64,000 nucleotides of DNA from Deroplatys truncata (lineage: Eukaryota; Arthropoda; Insecta; Mantodea; Mantidae): positions 992,001-1,056,000 of the forward strand of contig CM060985.1 in the NCBI GenBank assembly GCA_030765065.1. The letters run 5' to 3'. Positions 51,400 through 64,000 of this stretch are shown in pieces (the stretch's first letter is position 1; each line of letters begins with the position of its first letter). The translations under genes were made by a program, and so were the position numbers. The notes beneath the pieces are model-generated. The model did not search any database. It worked only from the letters and a program-made list of their open reading frames with translations, and was not told the origin of the DNA.

Positions 51400-54300
51400 G
51401 TGTCACAACACACACTTAAGGAATATGATGAATCAGGCATGAGTGTAAAATCCTGTGACATTTTAAATACAGCCAAGAAATTAGTAAGGGGAAATAGTGT
51501 CACAACACACACACTTAAGGAATATGATGAATCAGTCATGAGTGTAAAATCCTGTGACATTCAAATACAGCCAAGAAATTCGTAAGGGGAAATACTGTCA
51601 CAACACACACTTAGGGAATATGATGAATCAGTCATGAGTGTAAAATCCTGTCACATTTTAAATGCTGACAAGAAATTAGTAAGGGGAAATAGTGTCACAA
51701 CACACACTTAGGGAATATGATGTATCAGTCATGAGTGTAAAATCCTGTGACATTTTAAATACAGCCAAGAAATTAGTAAGGGGAAATAGTGTCACAACAC
51801 ACACTTAGGGAATATGATGAATCAGTCATGAGTGTAAAATCCTGTGACATTCAAATACAGCTAAGAAATTAGTAAGGGGAAATAGTGTCACAACACACAC
51901 TTAGGGAATATGATGAATCAGTCATGAGTGTAACAACCTGTGACATTTTAAATACAGCCAAGAAATTAGTAAGGGGAAATAGTGTCACAACACACACTTA
52001 GGGAATATGATGAATCATTCATGAGTGTAAAATCCTGTAACATTTCAAATACAGCCAAGAAATTAGTAAGGAGAAATAGTGTCACAACACACACTTAGGG
52101 AATATGATGAATCAGTCATGAGTGTAAAATCCTGTGACATTTTAAATACAGCCAAGAAATTAGTAACCGGAAATAGTGTCACAACACACACTTAGGGAAT
52201 ATGATGAATCAGTCATGAGTGTAAAATCCTGTGACATTTTAAATGCTGACAAGAAATTAGTAACGGGAAATAGTGTCACAATACACACTTAGGGAATATG
52301 ATGAATCAGTCATGAGTGTAAAATCCTGTGACATTTTAAATGCTGCCAAGAAATTAGTAAGGGGAAATACTGTCATAACACACACTTAAGGAATATGATG
52401 AATCAGTCATGAGTGTAAAATCCTGTGACATTTTAAATGCTGCCAAGAAATTAGTAAGGGGAAATACTGTCACAACACACACTTAGGGAATATGATGAAT
52501 CAGTCATGAGTGTAAAATCCTGTGACATTTTAAATACAGCCAAGAAATTAGTAAGGGGAAATAGTGTCATAACACACACTTAAGGAATATGATGAATCAG
52601 TCATGAGTGTAAAATCCTGTGACATTTTAAATACAGCCAAGAAATTAGTAAGGGGAAATAGTGTCACAACACACACTTAGGGAATATGATGAATCAGTCA
52701 TGAGTGTAAAATCCTGTGACATTCAAATACAGCCAAGAAATTAGTAAGGGGAAATAGTGTCACAACACACACTTAGGGAATATGATGAATCAGTCATGAG
52801 TGTAACATCCTGTGACATTTTAAATGCTGCCAAGAAATTAGTAAGGGGAAATAGTGTCACAACACACACTTAGGGAATATGATGAATCAGTCATGAGTGT
52901 AACATCCTGTGACATTTCAAATACAGCCAAGAAATTAGTAAGGGGAAATAGTGTCACAATACACACTTAAGGAATATGATGAATCAGTCATGAGTGTAAA
53001 ATCCTGTGACATTTCAAACACAGCCAAGAAATTAGTAAGGGGAAATAGTGTCACAACACACACTTAGGGAATATCATGAATCAGTCATGAGTGTAAAATC
53101 CTGTGACATTTTAAATGCTGACAAGAAATTTGTAACGGGAAATAGTGTCACAATACACACTTAGGGAATATGATGAAACAGTCATGAGTGTAACATCCTG
53201 TGACATTTCAAATACAGCCAAGAAATTAGTAAGGGGAAATAGTGTCACAACACGCACTTAGGGAATATGATGAATCAGTCATGAGTGTAACATCCTGTGA
53301 CATTTTAAATACAGCCAAGAAATTAGTAAGGGGAAATAGTGTCACAACACACACTTAGGGAATATGATGAATCAGTCATGAGTGTAACATCCTGTGACAT
53401 TTCAAATACAGCCAAGAAATTAGTAAGGGGAAATAGTGTCACAATACACACTTAAGGAATATGATGAATCAGTCATGAGTGTAAAATCCTGTGACATTTC
53501 AAACACAGTCAAGAAATTAGTAAGGGGAAATAGTGTCACAACACACACTTAGGGAATATCATGAATCAGTCATGAGTGTAAAATCCTGTGACATTTTAAA
53601 TGCTGCCAAGAAATTAGTAAGGGGAAATAGTGTCACAATACACACTTAGGAAATATGATGAATCAGTCATGAGTGTAAAATCCTGTGACATTTTAAATAC
53701 AGCCAAGAAATTAGTAAGGGGAAATAGTGTCACAACACACACTTAGGGAATATGATGAATCAGTCATGAGTGTAACAACCTGTGACATTTTAAATGCTGC
53801 CAAGAAATTAGTAAGGGGAAATACTGTCACAACACACACTTAGGGAATATGATGAATCAGTCATGAGCGTAAAATCCTGTGACATTCAAATACAGCCAAG
53901 AAATTAGTAAGGGGAAATAGTGTCACAACACACACTTAAGGAATATGATGAATCAGTCATGAGTGTAAAATCCTGTGACATTTTAAATACAGCCATGAAA
54001 TTAGTAAGGGGAAATACTGTCACAACACACACTTAGGGAATATGATGAATCAGTCATGAGTGTAAAATCCTGTGACATTTTAAATACAGCCATGAAATTA
54101 GTAAGCGGAAATAGTGTCACAATACACACTTAAGGAATATGATGAATCAGTCATGAGTGTAAAATCCTGTGACATTTTAAATACAGCCATGAAATTAGTA
54201 AGGGGAAATAGTGTCACAACACACACTTATGGAATATGATGAATCAGTCATGAGTGTAACATCCTGTGACATTTTATATACAGCCAAGAAATTAGTACGG

Positions 54301-55665
54301 GGAAATAGTGTCACAATACACACTTAGGGAATATGATGAATCAGTCATGAGTGTAAAATCCTGTGAAATTTTAAATACAGCCAAGAAATTAGTAAGGGGA
54401 AATAGTGTCATAACACACACTTAAGGAATATGATGAATCAGTCATGAGTGTAAAATCCTGTGACATTTTAAATGCTGCCAAGAAATTAGTAAGGGGAAAT
54501 ACTGTCACAACACACACTTAGGGAATATGATGAATCAGTCATTAGTGTAAAATCCTGTGACATTTTAAATGCTGACAAGAAATTAGTAACGGGAAATAGT
54601 GTCACAATACACACTTAGGGAATATGATGAATCAGTCATGAGTGTAACATCGTGTGACATTTTAAATACAGCCAAGAAATTAGTAAGGGGAAATAGTGTC
54701 ACAACACACACTTAGGGAATATGATGAATCAGTCATGAGTGTAACATCCTGTGACATTTTAAATACAGCCAAGAAATCAGTAAGGGGAATTAGTGTCACA
54801 ACACACACTTAGGGAATATGATGAATCAGTCATGAGTGTAACATCCTGTGACATTTCAAATACAGCCAAGAAATTAGTAAGGGGAAATAGTGTCACAACA
54901 CACACATAGGGAATATGATGAATCATTCATGTGTGTAAAATCCTGTGACATTTTAAATACAGCCAAGAAATTAGTAAGGGGAAATAGTGTCATAACACAC
55001 ACTTAGGGAATATGATGAATCAGTCATGAGTGTAACATCCTGTGACATTTTCAATACAGCCAAGAAATTAGTAAGGGGAAATAGTGTCACAATACACACT
55101 TAGGGAATATGATGAATCAGTCATGAGTGTAACATCCTGCGACATTTTAAATACAGCCAAGAAATTAGTAAGGGGAAATAGTGTCACAACACACACTTAG
55201 GGAATATGATGAATCAGTCATGAGTGTAACATCCTGTGACATTTTAAATACAGCCAAGAAATTAGTAAGGGGAAATAGTGTCATAACACACACTTAGGGA
55301 ATATGATGAATCAGTCATGAGTGTAACATCCTGTGACATTTTAAATACAGCCAAGAAATTAGTAAGGGGAAATAGTGTCACAACACACACTTAGGGTACA
55401 TGATGAATCAGTCATGAGTGTAACATCCTGTGACATTTTAAATACAGCCAAGAAATTAGTAAGGGGAAATAGTGTCATAACACGCACTTAGGGAATATGA
55501 TGAATCAGTCATGAGTGTAACATCCTGTGACATTTTAAATACAGCGAAGAAATTAGTAAGGGGAAATAGTGTCACAACACACACTTAAGGAATATGATGA
55601 ATCAGTCATGAGTGTAACATCCTGTGACATTTTAAATACAGCCAAGAAATTAGTAAGGGGAAATA
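51400..55665. repeat. 97-bp HOR copy 6, canonical 44-mer (4266 bp)
   Basis: Same length to the base as copy 1 and collinear with it. Confidence 0.9.
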
Positions 55666-58600
55666 GTGTCACAACACACACTTAAGGAATATGATGAATC
55701 AGGCATGAGTGTAAAATCCTGTGACATTTTAAATACAGCCAAGAAATTAGTAAGGGGAAATAGTGTCACAACACACACACTTAAGGAATATGATGAATCA
55801 GTCATGAGTGTAAAATCCTGTGACATTCAAATACAGCCAAGAAATTCGTAAGGGGAAATACTGTCACAACACACACTTAGGGAATATGATGAATCAGTCA
55901 TGAGTGTAAAATCCTGTCACATTTTAAATGCTGACAAGAAATTAGTAAGGGGAAATAGTGTCACAACACACACTTAGGGAATATGATGTATCAGTCATGA
56001 GTGTAAAATCCTGTGACATTTTAAATACAGCCAAGAAATTAGTAAGGGGAAATAGTGTCACAACACACACTTAGGGAATATGATGAATCAGTCATGAGTG
56101 TAAAATCCTGTGACATTCAAATACAGCTAAGAAATTAGTAAGGGGAAATAGTGTCACAACACACACTTAGGGAATATGATGAATCAGTCATGAGTGTAAC
56201 AACCTGTGACATTTTAAATACAGCCAAGAAATTAGTAAGGGGAAATAGTGTCACAACACACACTTAGGGAATATGATGAATCATTCATGAGTGTAAAATC
56301 CTGTAACATTTCAAATACAGCCAAGAAATTAGTAAGGAGAAATAGTGTCACAACACACACTTAGGGAATATGATGAATCAGTCATGAGTGTAAAATCCTG
56401 TGACATTTTAAATACAGCCAAGAAATTAGTAACCGGAAATAGTGTCACAACACACACTTAGGGAATATGATGAATCAGTCATGAGTGTAAAATCCTGTGA
56501 CATTTTAAATGCTGACAAGAAATTAGTAACGGGAAATAGTGTCACAATACACACTTAGGGAATATGATGAATCAGTCATGAGTGTAAAATCCTGTGACAT
56601 TTTAAATGCTGCCAAGAAATTAGTAAGGGGAAATACTGTCATAACACACACTTAAGGAATATGATGAATCAGTCATGAGTGTAAAATCCTGTGACATTTT
56701 AAATGCTGCCAAGAAATTAGTAAGGGGAAATACTGTCACAACACACACTTAGGGAATATGATGAATCAGTCATGAGTGTAAAATCCTGTGACATTTTAAA
56801 TACAGCCAAGAAATTAGTAAGGGGAAATAGTGTCATAACACACACTTAAGGAATATGATGAATCAGTCATGAGTGTAAAATCCTGTGACATTTTAAATAC
56901 AGCCAAGAAATTAGTAAGGGGAAATAGTGTCACAACACACACTTAGGGAATATGATGAATCAGTCATGAGTGTAACATCCTGTGACATTCAAATACAGCC
57001 AAGAAATTAGTAAGGGGAAATAGTGTCACAACACACACTTAGGGAATATGATGAATCAGTCATGAGTGTAACATCCTGTGACATTTTAAATGCTGCCAAG
57101 AAATTAGTAAGGGGAAATAGTGTCACAACACACACTTAGGGAATATGATGAATCAGTCATGAGTGTAACATCCTGTGACATTTCAAATACAGCCAAGAAA
57201 TTAGTAAGGGGAAATAGTGTCACAATACACACTTAAGGAATATGATGAATCAGTCATGAGTGTAAAATCCTGTGACATTTCAAACACAGCCAAGAAATTA
57301 GTAAGGGGAAATAGTGTCACAACACACACTTAGGGAATATCATGAATCAGTCATGAGTGTAAAATCCTGTGACATTTTAAATGCTGACAAGAAATTTGTA
57401 ACGGGAAATAGTGTCACAATACACACTTAGGGAATATGATGAAACAGTCATGAGTGTAACATCCTGTGACATTTCAAATACAGCCAAGAAATTAGTAAGG
57501 GGAAATAGTGTCACAACACGCACTTAGGGAATATGATGAATCAGTCATGAGTGTAACATCCTGTGACATTTTAAATACAGCCAAGAAATTAGTAAGGGGA
57601 AATAGTGTCACAACACACACTTAGGGAATATGATGAATCAGTCATGAGTGTAACATCCTGTGACATTTCAAATACAGCCAAGAAATTAGTAAGGGGAAAT
57701 AGTGTCACAATACACACTTAAGGAATATGATGAATCAGTCATGAGTGTAAAATCATGTGACATTTCAAACACAGTCAAGAAATTAGTAAGGGGAAATAGT
57801 GTCACAACACACACTTAGGGAATATCATGAATCAGTCATGAGTGTAAAATCCTGTGACATTTTAAATGCTGCCAAGAAATTAGTAAGGGGAAATAGTGTC
57901 ACAATACACACTTAGGGAATATGATGAATCAGTCATGAGTGTAAAATCCTGTGACATTTTAAATACAGCCAAGAAATTAGTAAGGGGAAATAGTGTCACA
58001 ACACACACTTAGGGAATATGATGAATCAGTCATGAGTGTAACAACCTGTGACATTTTAAATGCTGCCAAGAAATTAGTAAGGGGAAATACTGTCACAACA
58101 CACACTTAGGGAATATGATGAATCAGTCATGAGCGTAAAATCCTGTGACATTCAAATACAGCCAAGAAATTAGTAAGGGGAAATAGTGTCACAACACACA
58201 CTTAGGGAATATGATGAATCAGTCATGAGTGTAACATCCTGTGACATTTTAAATGCTGCCAAGAAATTAGTAAGGGGAAATAGTGTCACAACACACACTT
58301 AGGGAATATGATGAATCATTCATGAGTGTAAAATCCTGTAACATTTCAAATACAGCCAAGAAATTAGTAAGGAGAAATAGTGTCACAACACACACTTAGG
58401 GAATATGATGAATCTGTCATGAGTGTAAAATCCTGTGACATTTTAAATACAGCCAAGAAATTAGTAACCGGAAATAGTGTCACAACACACACTTAGGGAA
58501 TATGATGAATCAGTCATGAGTGTAAAATCCTGTGACATTTTAAATGCTGACAAGAAATTAGTAACGGGAAATAGTGTCACAATACACACTTAGGGAATAT

Positions 58601-60512
58601 GATGAATCAGTCATGAGTGTAAAATCCTGTGACATTTTAAATGCTGCCAAGAAATTAGTAAGGGGAAATACTGTCATAACACACACTTAAGGAATATGAT
58701 GAATCAGTCATGAGTGTAAAATCCTGTGACATTTTAAATGCTGCCAAGAAATTAGTAAGGGGAAATACTGTCACAACACACACTTAGGGAATATGATGAA
58801 TCAGTCATGAGTGTAAAATCCTGTGACATTTTAAATACAGCCAAGAAATTAGTAAGGGGAAATAGTGTCATAACACACACTTAAGGAATATGATGAATCA
58901 GTCATGAGTGTAAAATCCTGTGACATTTTAAATACAGCCAAGAAATTAGTAAGGGGAAATAGTGTCACAACACACACTTAGGGAATATGATGAATCAGTC
59001 ATGAGTGTAAAATCCTGTGACATTCAAATACAGCCAAGAAATTAGTAAGGGGAAATAGTGTCACAACACACACTTAGGGAATATGATGAATCAGTCATGA
59101 GTGTAACATCCTGTGACATTTTAAATGCTGCCAAGAAATTAGTAAGGGGAAATAGTGTCACAACACACACTTAGGGAATATGATGAATCAGTCATGAGTG
59201 TAACATCCTGTGACATTTCAAATACAGCCAAGAAATTAGTAAGGGGAAATAGTGTCACAATACACACTTAAGGAATATGATGAATCAGTCATGAGTGTAA
59301 AATCCTGTGACATTTCAAACACAGCCAAGAAATTAGTAAGGGGAAATAGTGTCACAACACACACTTAGGGAATATCATGAATCAGTCATGAGTGTAAAAT
59401 CCTGTGACATTTTAAATGCTGACAAGAAATTTGTAACGGGAAATAGTGTCACAATACACACTTAGGGAATATGATGAAACAGTCATGAGTGTAACATCCT
59501 GTGACATTTCAAATACAGCCAAGAAATTAGTAAGGGGAAATAGTGTCACAACACGCACTTAGGGAATATGACGAATCAGTCATGAGTGTAACATCCTGTG
59601 ACATTTTAAATACAGCCAAGAAATTAGTAAGGGGAAATAGTGTCACAACACACACTTAGGGAATATGATGAATCAGTCATGAGTGTAACATCCTGTGACA
59701 TTTCAAATACAGCCAAGAAATTAGTAAGGGGAAATAGTGTCACAACACACACATAGGGAATATGATGAATCATTCATGTGTGTAAAATCCTGTGACATTT
59801 TAAATACAGCCAAGAAATTAGTAAGGGGAAATAGTGTCATAACACACACTTAGGGAATATGATGAATCAGTCATGAGTGTAACATCCTGTGACATTTTCA
59901 ATACAGCCAAGAAATTAGTAAGGGGAAATAGTGTCACAATACACACTTAGGGAATATGATGAATCAGTCATGAGTGTAACATCCTGCGACATTTTAAATA
60001 CAGCCAAGAAATTAGTAAGGGGAAATAGTGTCACAACACACACTTAGGGAATATGATGAATCAGTCATGAGTGTAACATCCTGTGACATTTTAAATACAG
60101 CCAAGAAATTAGTAAGGGGAAATAGTGTCATAACACACACTTAGGGAATATGATGAATCAGTCATGAGTGTAACATCCTGTGACATTTTAAATACAGCCA
60201 AGAAATTAGTAAGGGGAAATAGTGTCACAACACACACTTAGGGTATATGATGAATCAGTCATGAGTGTAACATCCTGTGACATTTTAAATACAGCCAAGA
60301 AATTAGTAAGGGGAAATAGTGTCATAACACGCACTTAGGGAATATGATGAATCAGTCATGAGTGTAACATCCTGTGACATTTTAAATACAGCGAAGAAAT
60401 TAGTAAGGGGAAATAGTGTCACAACACACACTTAAGGAATATGATGAATCAGTCATGAGTGTAACATCCTGTGACATTTTAAATACCGCCAAGAAATTAG
60501 TAAGGGGAAATA
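55666..60512. repeat. 97-bp HOR copy 7, 50-mer (4847 bp)
   Basis: Carries the same 21-monomer duplication junction as copy 2 (near 58,200-58,330), then loses about 15 monomers near 59,740. There a CATTTCAAATAC monomer is joined to the CACACATAGGG monomer. Confidence 0.83.
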
Positions 60513-61579
60513 GTGTCACAACACACACTTAAGGAATATGATGAATCAGGCATGAGTGTAAAATCCTGTGACATTTTAAATACAGCCAAGAAATTAGTAA
60601 GGGGAAATAGTGTCACAACACACACACTTAAGGAATATGATGAATCAGTCATGAGTGTAAAATCCTGTGACATTCAAATACAGCCAAGAAATTCGTAAGG
60701 GGAAATACTGTCACAACACACACTTAGGGAATATGATGAATCAGTCATGAGTGTAAAATCCTGTCACATTTTAAATGCTGACAAGAAATTAGTAAGGGGA
60801 AATAGTGTCACAACACACACTTAGGGAATATGATGTATCAGTCATGAGTGTAAAATCCTGTGACATTTTAAATACAGCCAAGAAATTAGTAAGGGGAAAT
60901 AGTGTCACAACACACACTTAGGGAATATGATGAATCAGTCATGAGTGTAAAATCCTGTGACATTCAAATACAGCTAAGAAATTAGTAAGGGGAAATAGTG
61001 TCACAACACACACTTAGGGAATATGATGAATCAGTCATGAGTGTAACATCCTGCGACATTTTAAATACAGCCAAGAAATTAGTAAGGGGAAATAGTGTCA
61101 CAACACACACTTAGGGAATATGATGAATCAGTCATGAGTGTAACATCCTGTGACATTTTAAATACAGCCAAGAAATTAGTAAGGGGAAATAGTGTCATAA
61201 CACACACTTAGGGAATATGATGAATCAGTCATGAGTGTAACATCCTGTGACATTTTAAATACAGCCAAGAAATTAGTAAGGGGAAATAGTGTCACAACAC
61301 ACACTTAGGGTATATGATGAATCAGTCATGAGTGTAACATCCTGTGACATTTTAAATACAGCCAAGAAATTAGTAAGGGGAAATAGTGTCATAACACGCA
61401 CTTAGGGAATATGATGAATCAGTCATGAGTGTAACATCCTGTGACATTTTAAATACAGCGAAGAAATTAGTAAGGGGAAATAGTGTCACAACACACACTT
61501 AAGGAATATGATGAATCAGTCATGAGTGTAACATCCTGTGACATTTTAAATACCGCCAAGAAATTAGTAAGGGGAAATA
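60513..61579. repeat. 97-bp HOR copy 8, 11-mer (1067 bp)
   Basis: Short tandem duplication: from about 61,040 the sequence repeats 59,980-60,512, starting with the TCCTGCGACAT monomer, and returns to the marker after exactly 11 monomers. Confidence 0.85.
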
Positions 61580-64000
61580 GTGTCACAACACACACTTAAG
61601 GAATATGATGAATCAGGCATGAGTGTAAAATCCTGTGACATTTTAAATACAGCCAAGAAATTAGTAAGGGGAAATAGTGTCACAACACACACACTTAAGG
61701 AATATGATGAATCAGTCATGAGTGTAAAATCCTGTGACATTCAAATACAGCCAAGAAATTCGTAAGGGGAAATACTGTCACAACACACACTTAGGGAATA
61801 TGATGAATCAGTCATGAGTGTAAAATCCTGTCACATTTTAAATGCTGACAAGAAATTAGTAAGGGGAAATAGTGTCACAACACACACTTAGGGAATATGA
61901 TGTATCAGTCATGAGTGTAAAATCCTGTGACATTTTAAATACAGCCAAGAAATTAGTAAGGGGAAATAGTGTCACAACACACACTTAGGGAATATGATGA
62001 ATCAGTCATGAGTGTAAAATCCTGTGACATTCAAATACAGCTAAGAAATTAGTAAGGGGAAATAGTGTCACAACACACACTTAGGGAATATGATGAATCA
62101 GTCATGAGTGTAACAACCTGTGACATTTTAAATACAGCCAAGAAATTAGTAAGGGGAAATAGTGTCACAACACACACTTAGGGAATATGATGAATCATTC
62201 ATGAGTGTAAAATCCTGTAACATTTCAAATACAGCCAAGAAATTAGTAAGGAGAAATAGTGTCACAACACACACTTAGGGAATATGATGAATCAGTCATG
62301 AGTGTAAAATCCTGTGACATTTTAAATACAGCCAAGAAATTATTAACCGGAAATAGTGTCACAACACACACTTAGGGAATATGATGAATCAGTCATGAGT
62401 GTAAAATCCTGTGACATTTTAAATGCTGACAAGAAATTAGTAACGGGAAATAGTGTCACAATACACACTTAGGGAATATGATGAATCAGTCATGAGTGTA
62501 AAATCCTGTGACATTTTAAATGCTGCCAAGAAATTAGTAAGGGGAAATACTGTCATAACACACACTTAAGGAATATGATGAATCAGTCATGAGTGTAAAA
62601 TCCTGTGACATTTTAAATGCTGCCAAGAAATTAGTAAGGGGAAATACTGTCACAACACACACTTAGGGAATATGATGAATCAGTCATGAGTGTAAAATCC
62701 TGTGACATTTTAAATACAGCCAAGAAATTAGTAAGGGGAAATAGTGTCATAACACACACTTAAGGAATATGATGAATCAGTCATGAGTGTAAAATCCTGT
62801 GACATTTTAAATACAGCCAAGAAATTAGTAAGGGGAAATAGTGTCACAACACACACTTAGGGAATATGATGAATCAGTCATGAGTGTAACATCCTGTGAC
62901 ATTCAAATACAGCCAAGAAATTAGTAAGGGGAAATAGTGTCACAACACACACTTAGGGAATATGATGAATCAGTCATGAGTGTAACATCCTGTGACATTT
63001 TAAATGCTGCCAAGAAATTAGTAAGGGGAAATAGTGTCACAACACACACTTAGGGAATATGATGAATCAGTCATGAGTGTAACATCCTGTGACATTTCAA
63101 ATACAGCCAAGAAATTAGTAAGGGGAAATAGTGTCACAATACACACTTAAGGAATATGATGAATCAGTCATGAGTGTAAAATCCTGTGACATTTCAAACA
63201 CAGCCAAGAAATTAGTAAGGGGAAATAGTGTCACAACACACACTTAGGGAATATCATGAATCAGTCATGAGTGTAAAATCCTGTGACATTTTAAATGCTG
63301 ACAAGAAATTTGTAACGGGAAATAGTGTCACAATACACACTTAGGGAATATGATGAAACAGTCATGAGTGTAACATCCTGTGACATTTCAAATACAGCCA
63401 AGAAATTAGTAAGGGGAAATAGTGTCACAACACGCACTTAGGGAATATGATGAATCAGTCATGAGTGTAACATCCTGTGACATTTTAAATACAGCCAAGA
63501 AATTAGTAAGGGGAAATAGTGTCACAACACACACTTAGGGAATATGATGAATCAGTCATGAGTGTAACATCCTGTGACATTTCAAATACAGCCAAGAAAT
63601 TAGTAAGGGGAAATAGTGTCACAATACACACTTAAGGAATATGATGAATCAGTCATGAGTGTAAAATCATGTGACATTTCAAACACAGTCAAGAAATTAG
63701 TAAGGGGAAATAGTGTCACAACACACACTTAGGGAATATCATGAATCAGTCATGAGTGTAAAATCCTGTGACATTTTAAATGCTGCCAAGAAATTAGTAA
63801 GGGGAAATAGTGTCACAATACACACTTAGGGAATATGATGAATCAGTCATGAGTGTAAAATCCTGTGACATTTTAAATACAGCCAAGAAATTAGTAAGGG
63901 GAAATAGTGTCACAACACACACTTAGGGAATATGATGAATCAGTCATGAGTGTAACAACCTGTGACATTTTAAATGCTGCCAAGAAATTAGTAAGGGGAA
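61580..64000. repeat. 97-bp HOR copy 9 (cut by window edge)
   Basis: First 25 monomers of a further HOR. It carries the AAATCATGTG variant 2084 bp after its marker, as in copies 2 and 7. Confidence 0.88.

Larger units (their letters stand above)
22715..64000. repeat. 97-bp satellite array (right part cut by window edge)
   Basis: About 425 head-to-tail monomers over 41.3 kb. The monomer is 97 bp; anchors are ACTTAGGGAATATGATGAAT, CAGTCATGAGTGTAAAATCC, TGTGACATTTTAAATACAGC, CAAGAAATTAGTAAGGGGAA and ATAGTGTCACAACACACAC. Recurrent alternatives are AACATCC for AAAATCC, TGCTGCC or TGCTGAC for ACAGCC, ACAATAC for ACAACAC, TTAAGG for TTAGGG, and CATTCAAAT (1 bp shorter). No transposon insertion was noticed inside the array. 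The 61-codon open frames that recur in it are one satellite variant read through, not genes. Confidence 0.98.

Noticed and set aside
27841-61765. Nine nearly identical 61-codon plus-strand open frames (MSQHTLKEYDES...)
   Set aside because: All are the same two adjacent 97-bp monomers of the HOR. The frame opens only because one monomer has an extra AC and its neighbours have TTAAGG. They were useful as HOR markers, not as genes.
22715-64000. CRISPR array
   Set aside because: Repeats are directly adjacent with no unique spacers, the monomers are 97 bp, and the context is eukaryotic.
22715-64000. CENP-B box in the 97-bp monomer
   Set aside because: No stretch close to the TTCG....A..CGGG core is present in the consensus. 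A centromere role cannot be claimed from sequence alone.

Overview
The window looks like repeat-rich, essentially gene-free heterochromatin from an arthropod, most likely an insect with a large genome. There is no bacterial gene organisation, no intact protein-coding gene and no convincing host exon. About 52 kb of the 64 kb is tandem repeat. The rest is AT-rich DNA filled with decayed transposable elements: a mariner-like transposase, two kinds of LINE, a tRNA-derived SINE, a Helitron-like end, and an unnamed dispersed repeat of about 0.9 kb. The arthropod assignment is inferred from the LINE, SINE and mariner types; the species cannot be told.

Layout. 1-4030: an array of an 86-bp satellite, cut by the left window edge. 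4031-12631: AT-rich DNA holding a mariner transposase relic (about 4530-4905), a Jockey/CR1-type LINE reverse-transcriptase relic (about 5060-5560), five copies or fragments of the 0.9-kb repeat (5655-10925), a SINE nested in one of them, a second LINE of R2-like type (9660-11660) split by another of them, and a Helitron-like 5' end (12153 onward). 12632-18088: a 100-bp satellite array carrying a SINE with a 13-bp target-site duplication. 18089-22714: low-information DNA around an inverted copy of the 0.9-kb repeat (19190-21625), whose internal CT/CA tract has grown into a microsatellite of about 1.65 kb. 22715-64000: one array of a 97-bp satellite, about 425 monomers, running off the right edge.

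The most interesting structure is the 97-bp array. From about 26.1 kb onward its monomers form a very long higher-order repeat (HOR). The canonical HOR is 4266 bp, or 44 monomers; that spacing recurs exactly for two independent marker variants. Neighbouring HOR copies range from 11 to 64 monomers, and the differences can be explained by whole-monomer duplications and deletions, as expected from unequal exchange. Private variants place the copies in interleaved subfamilies, including two segments 23,559 bp apart that share the same variants and the same 21-monomer duplication.

Nothing here suggests cooperating genes. The long open frames are by-products of satellites and microsatellites. What the window records is a layered history: LINE insertion, insertion of the 0.9-kb repeat into the LINE, SINE insertion into the repeat and into a satellite, local microsatellite growth, and recent homogenisation of the large satellite.
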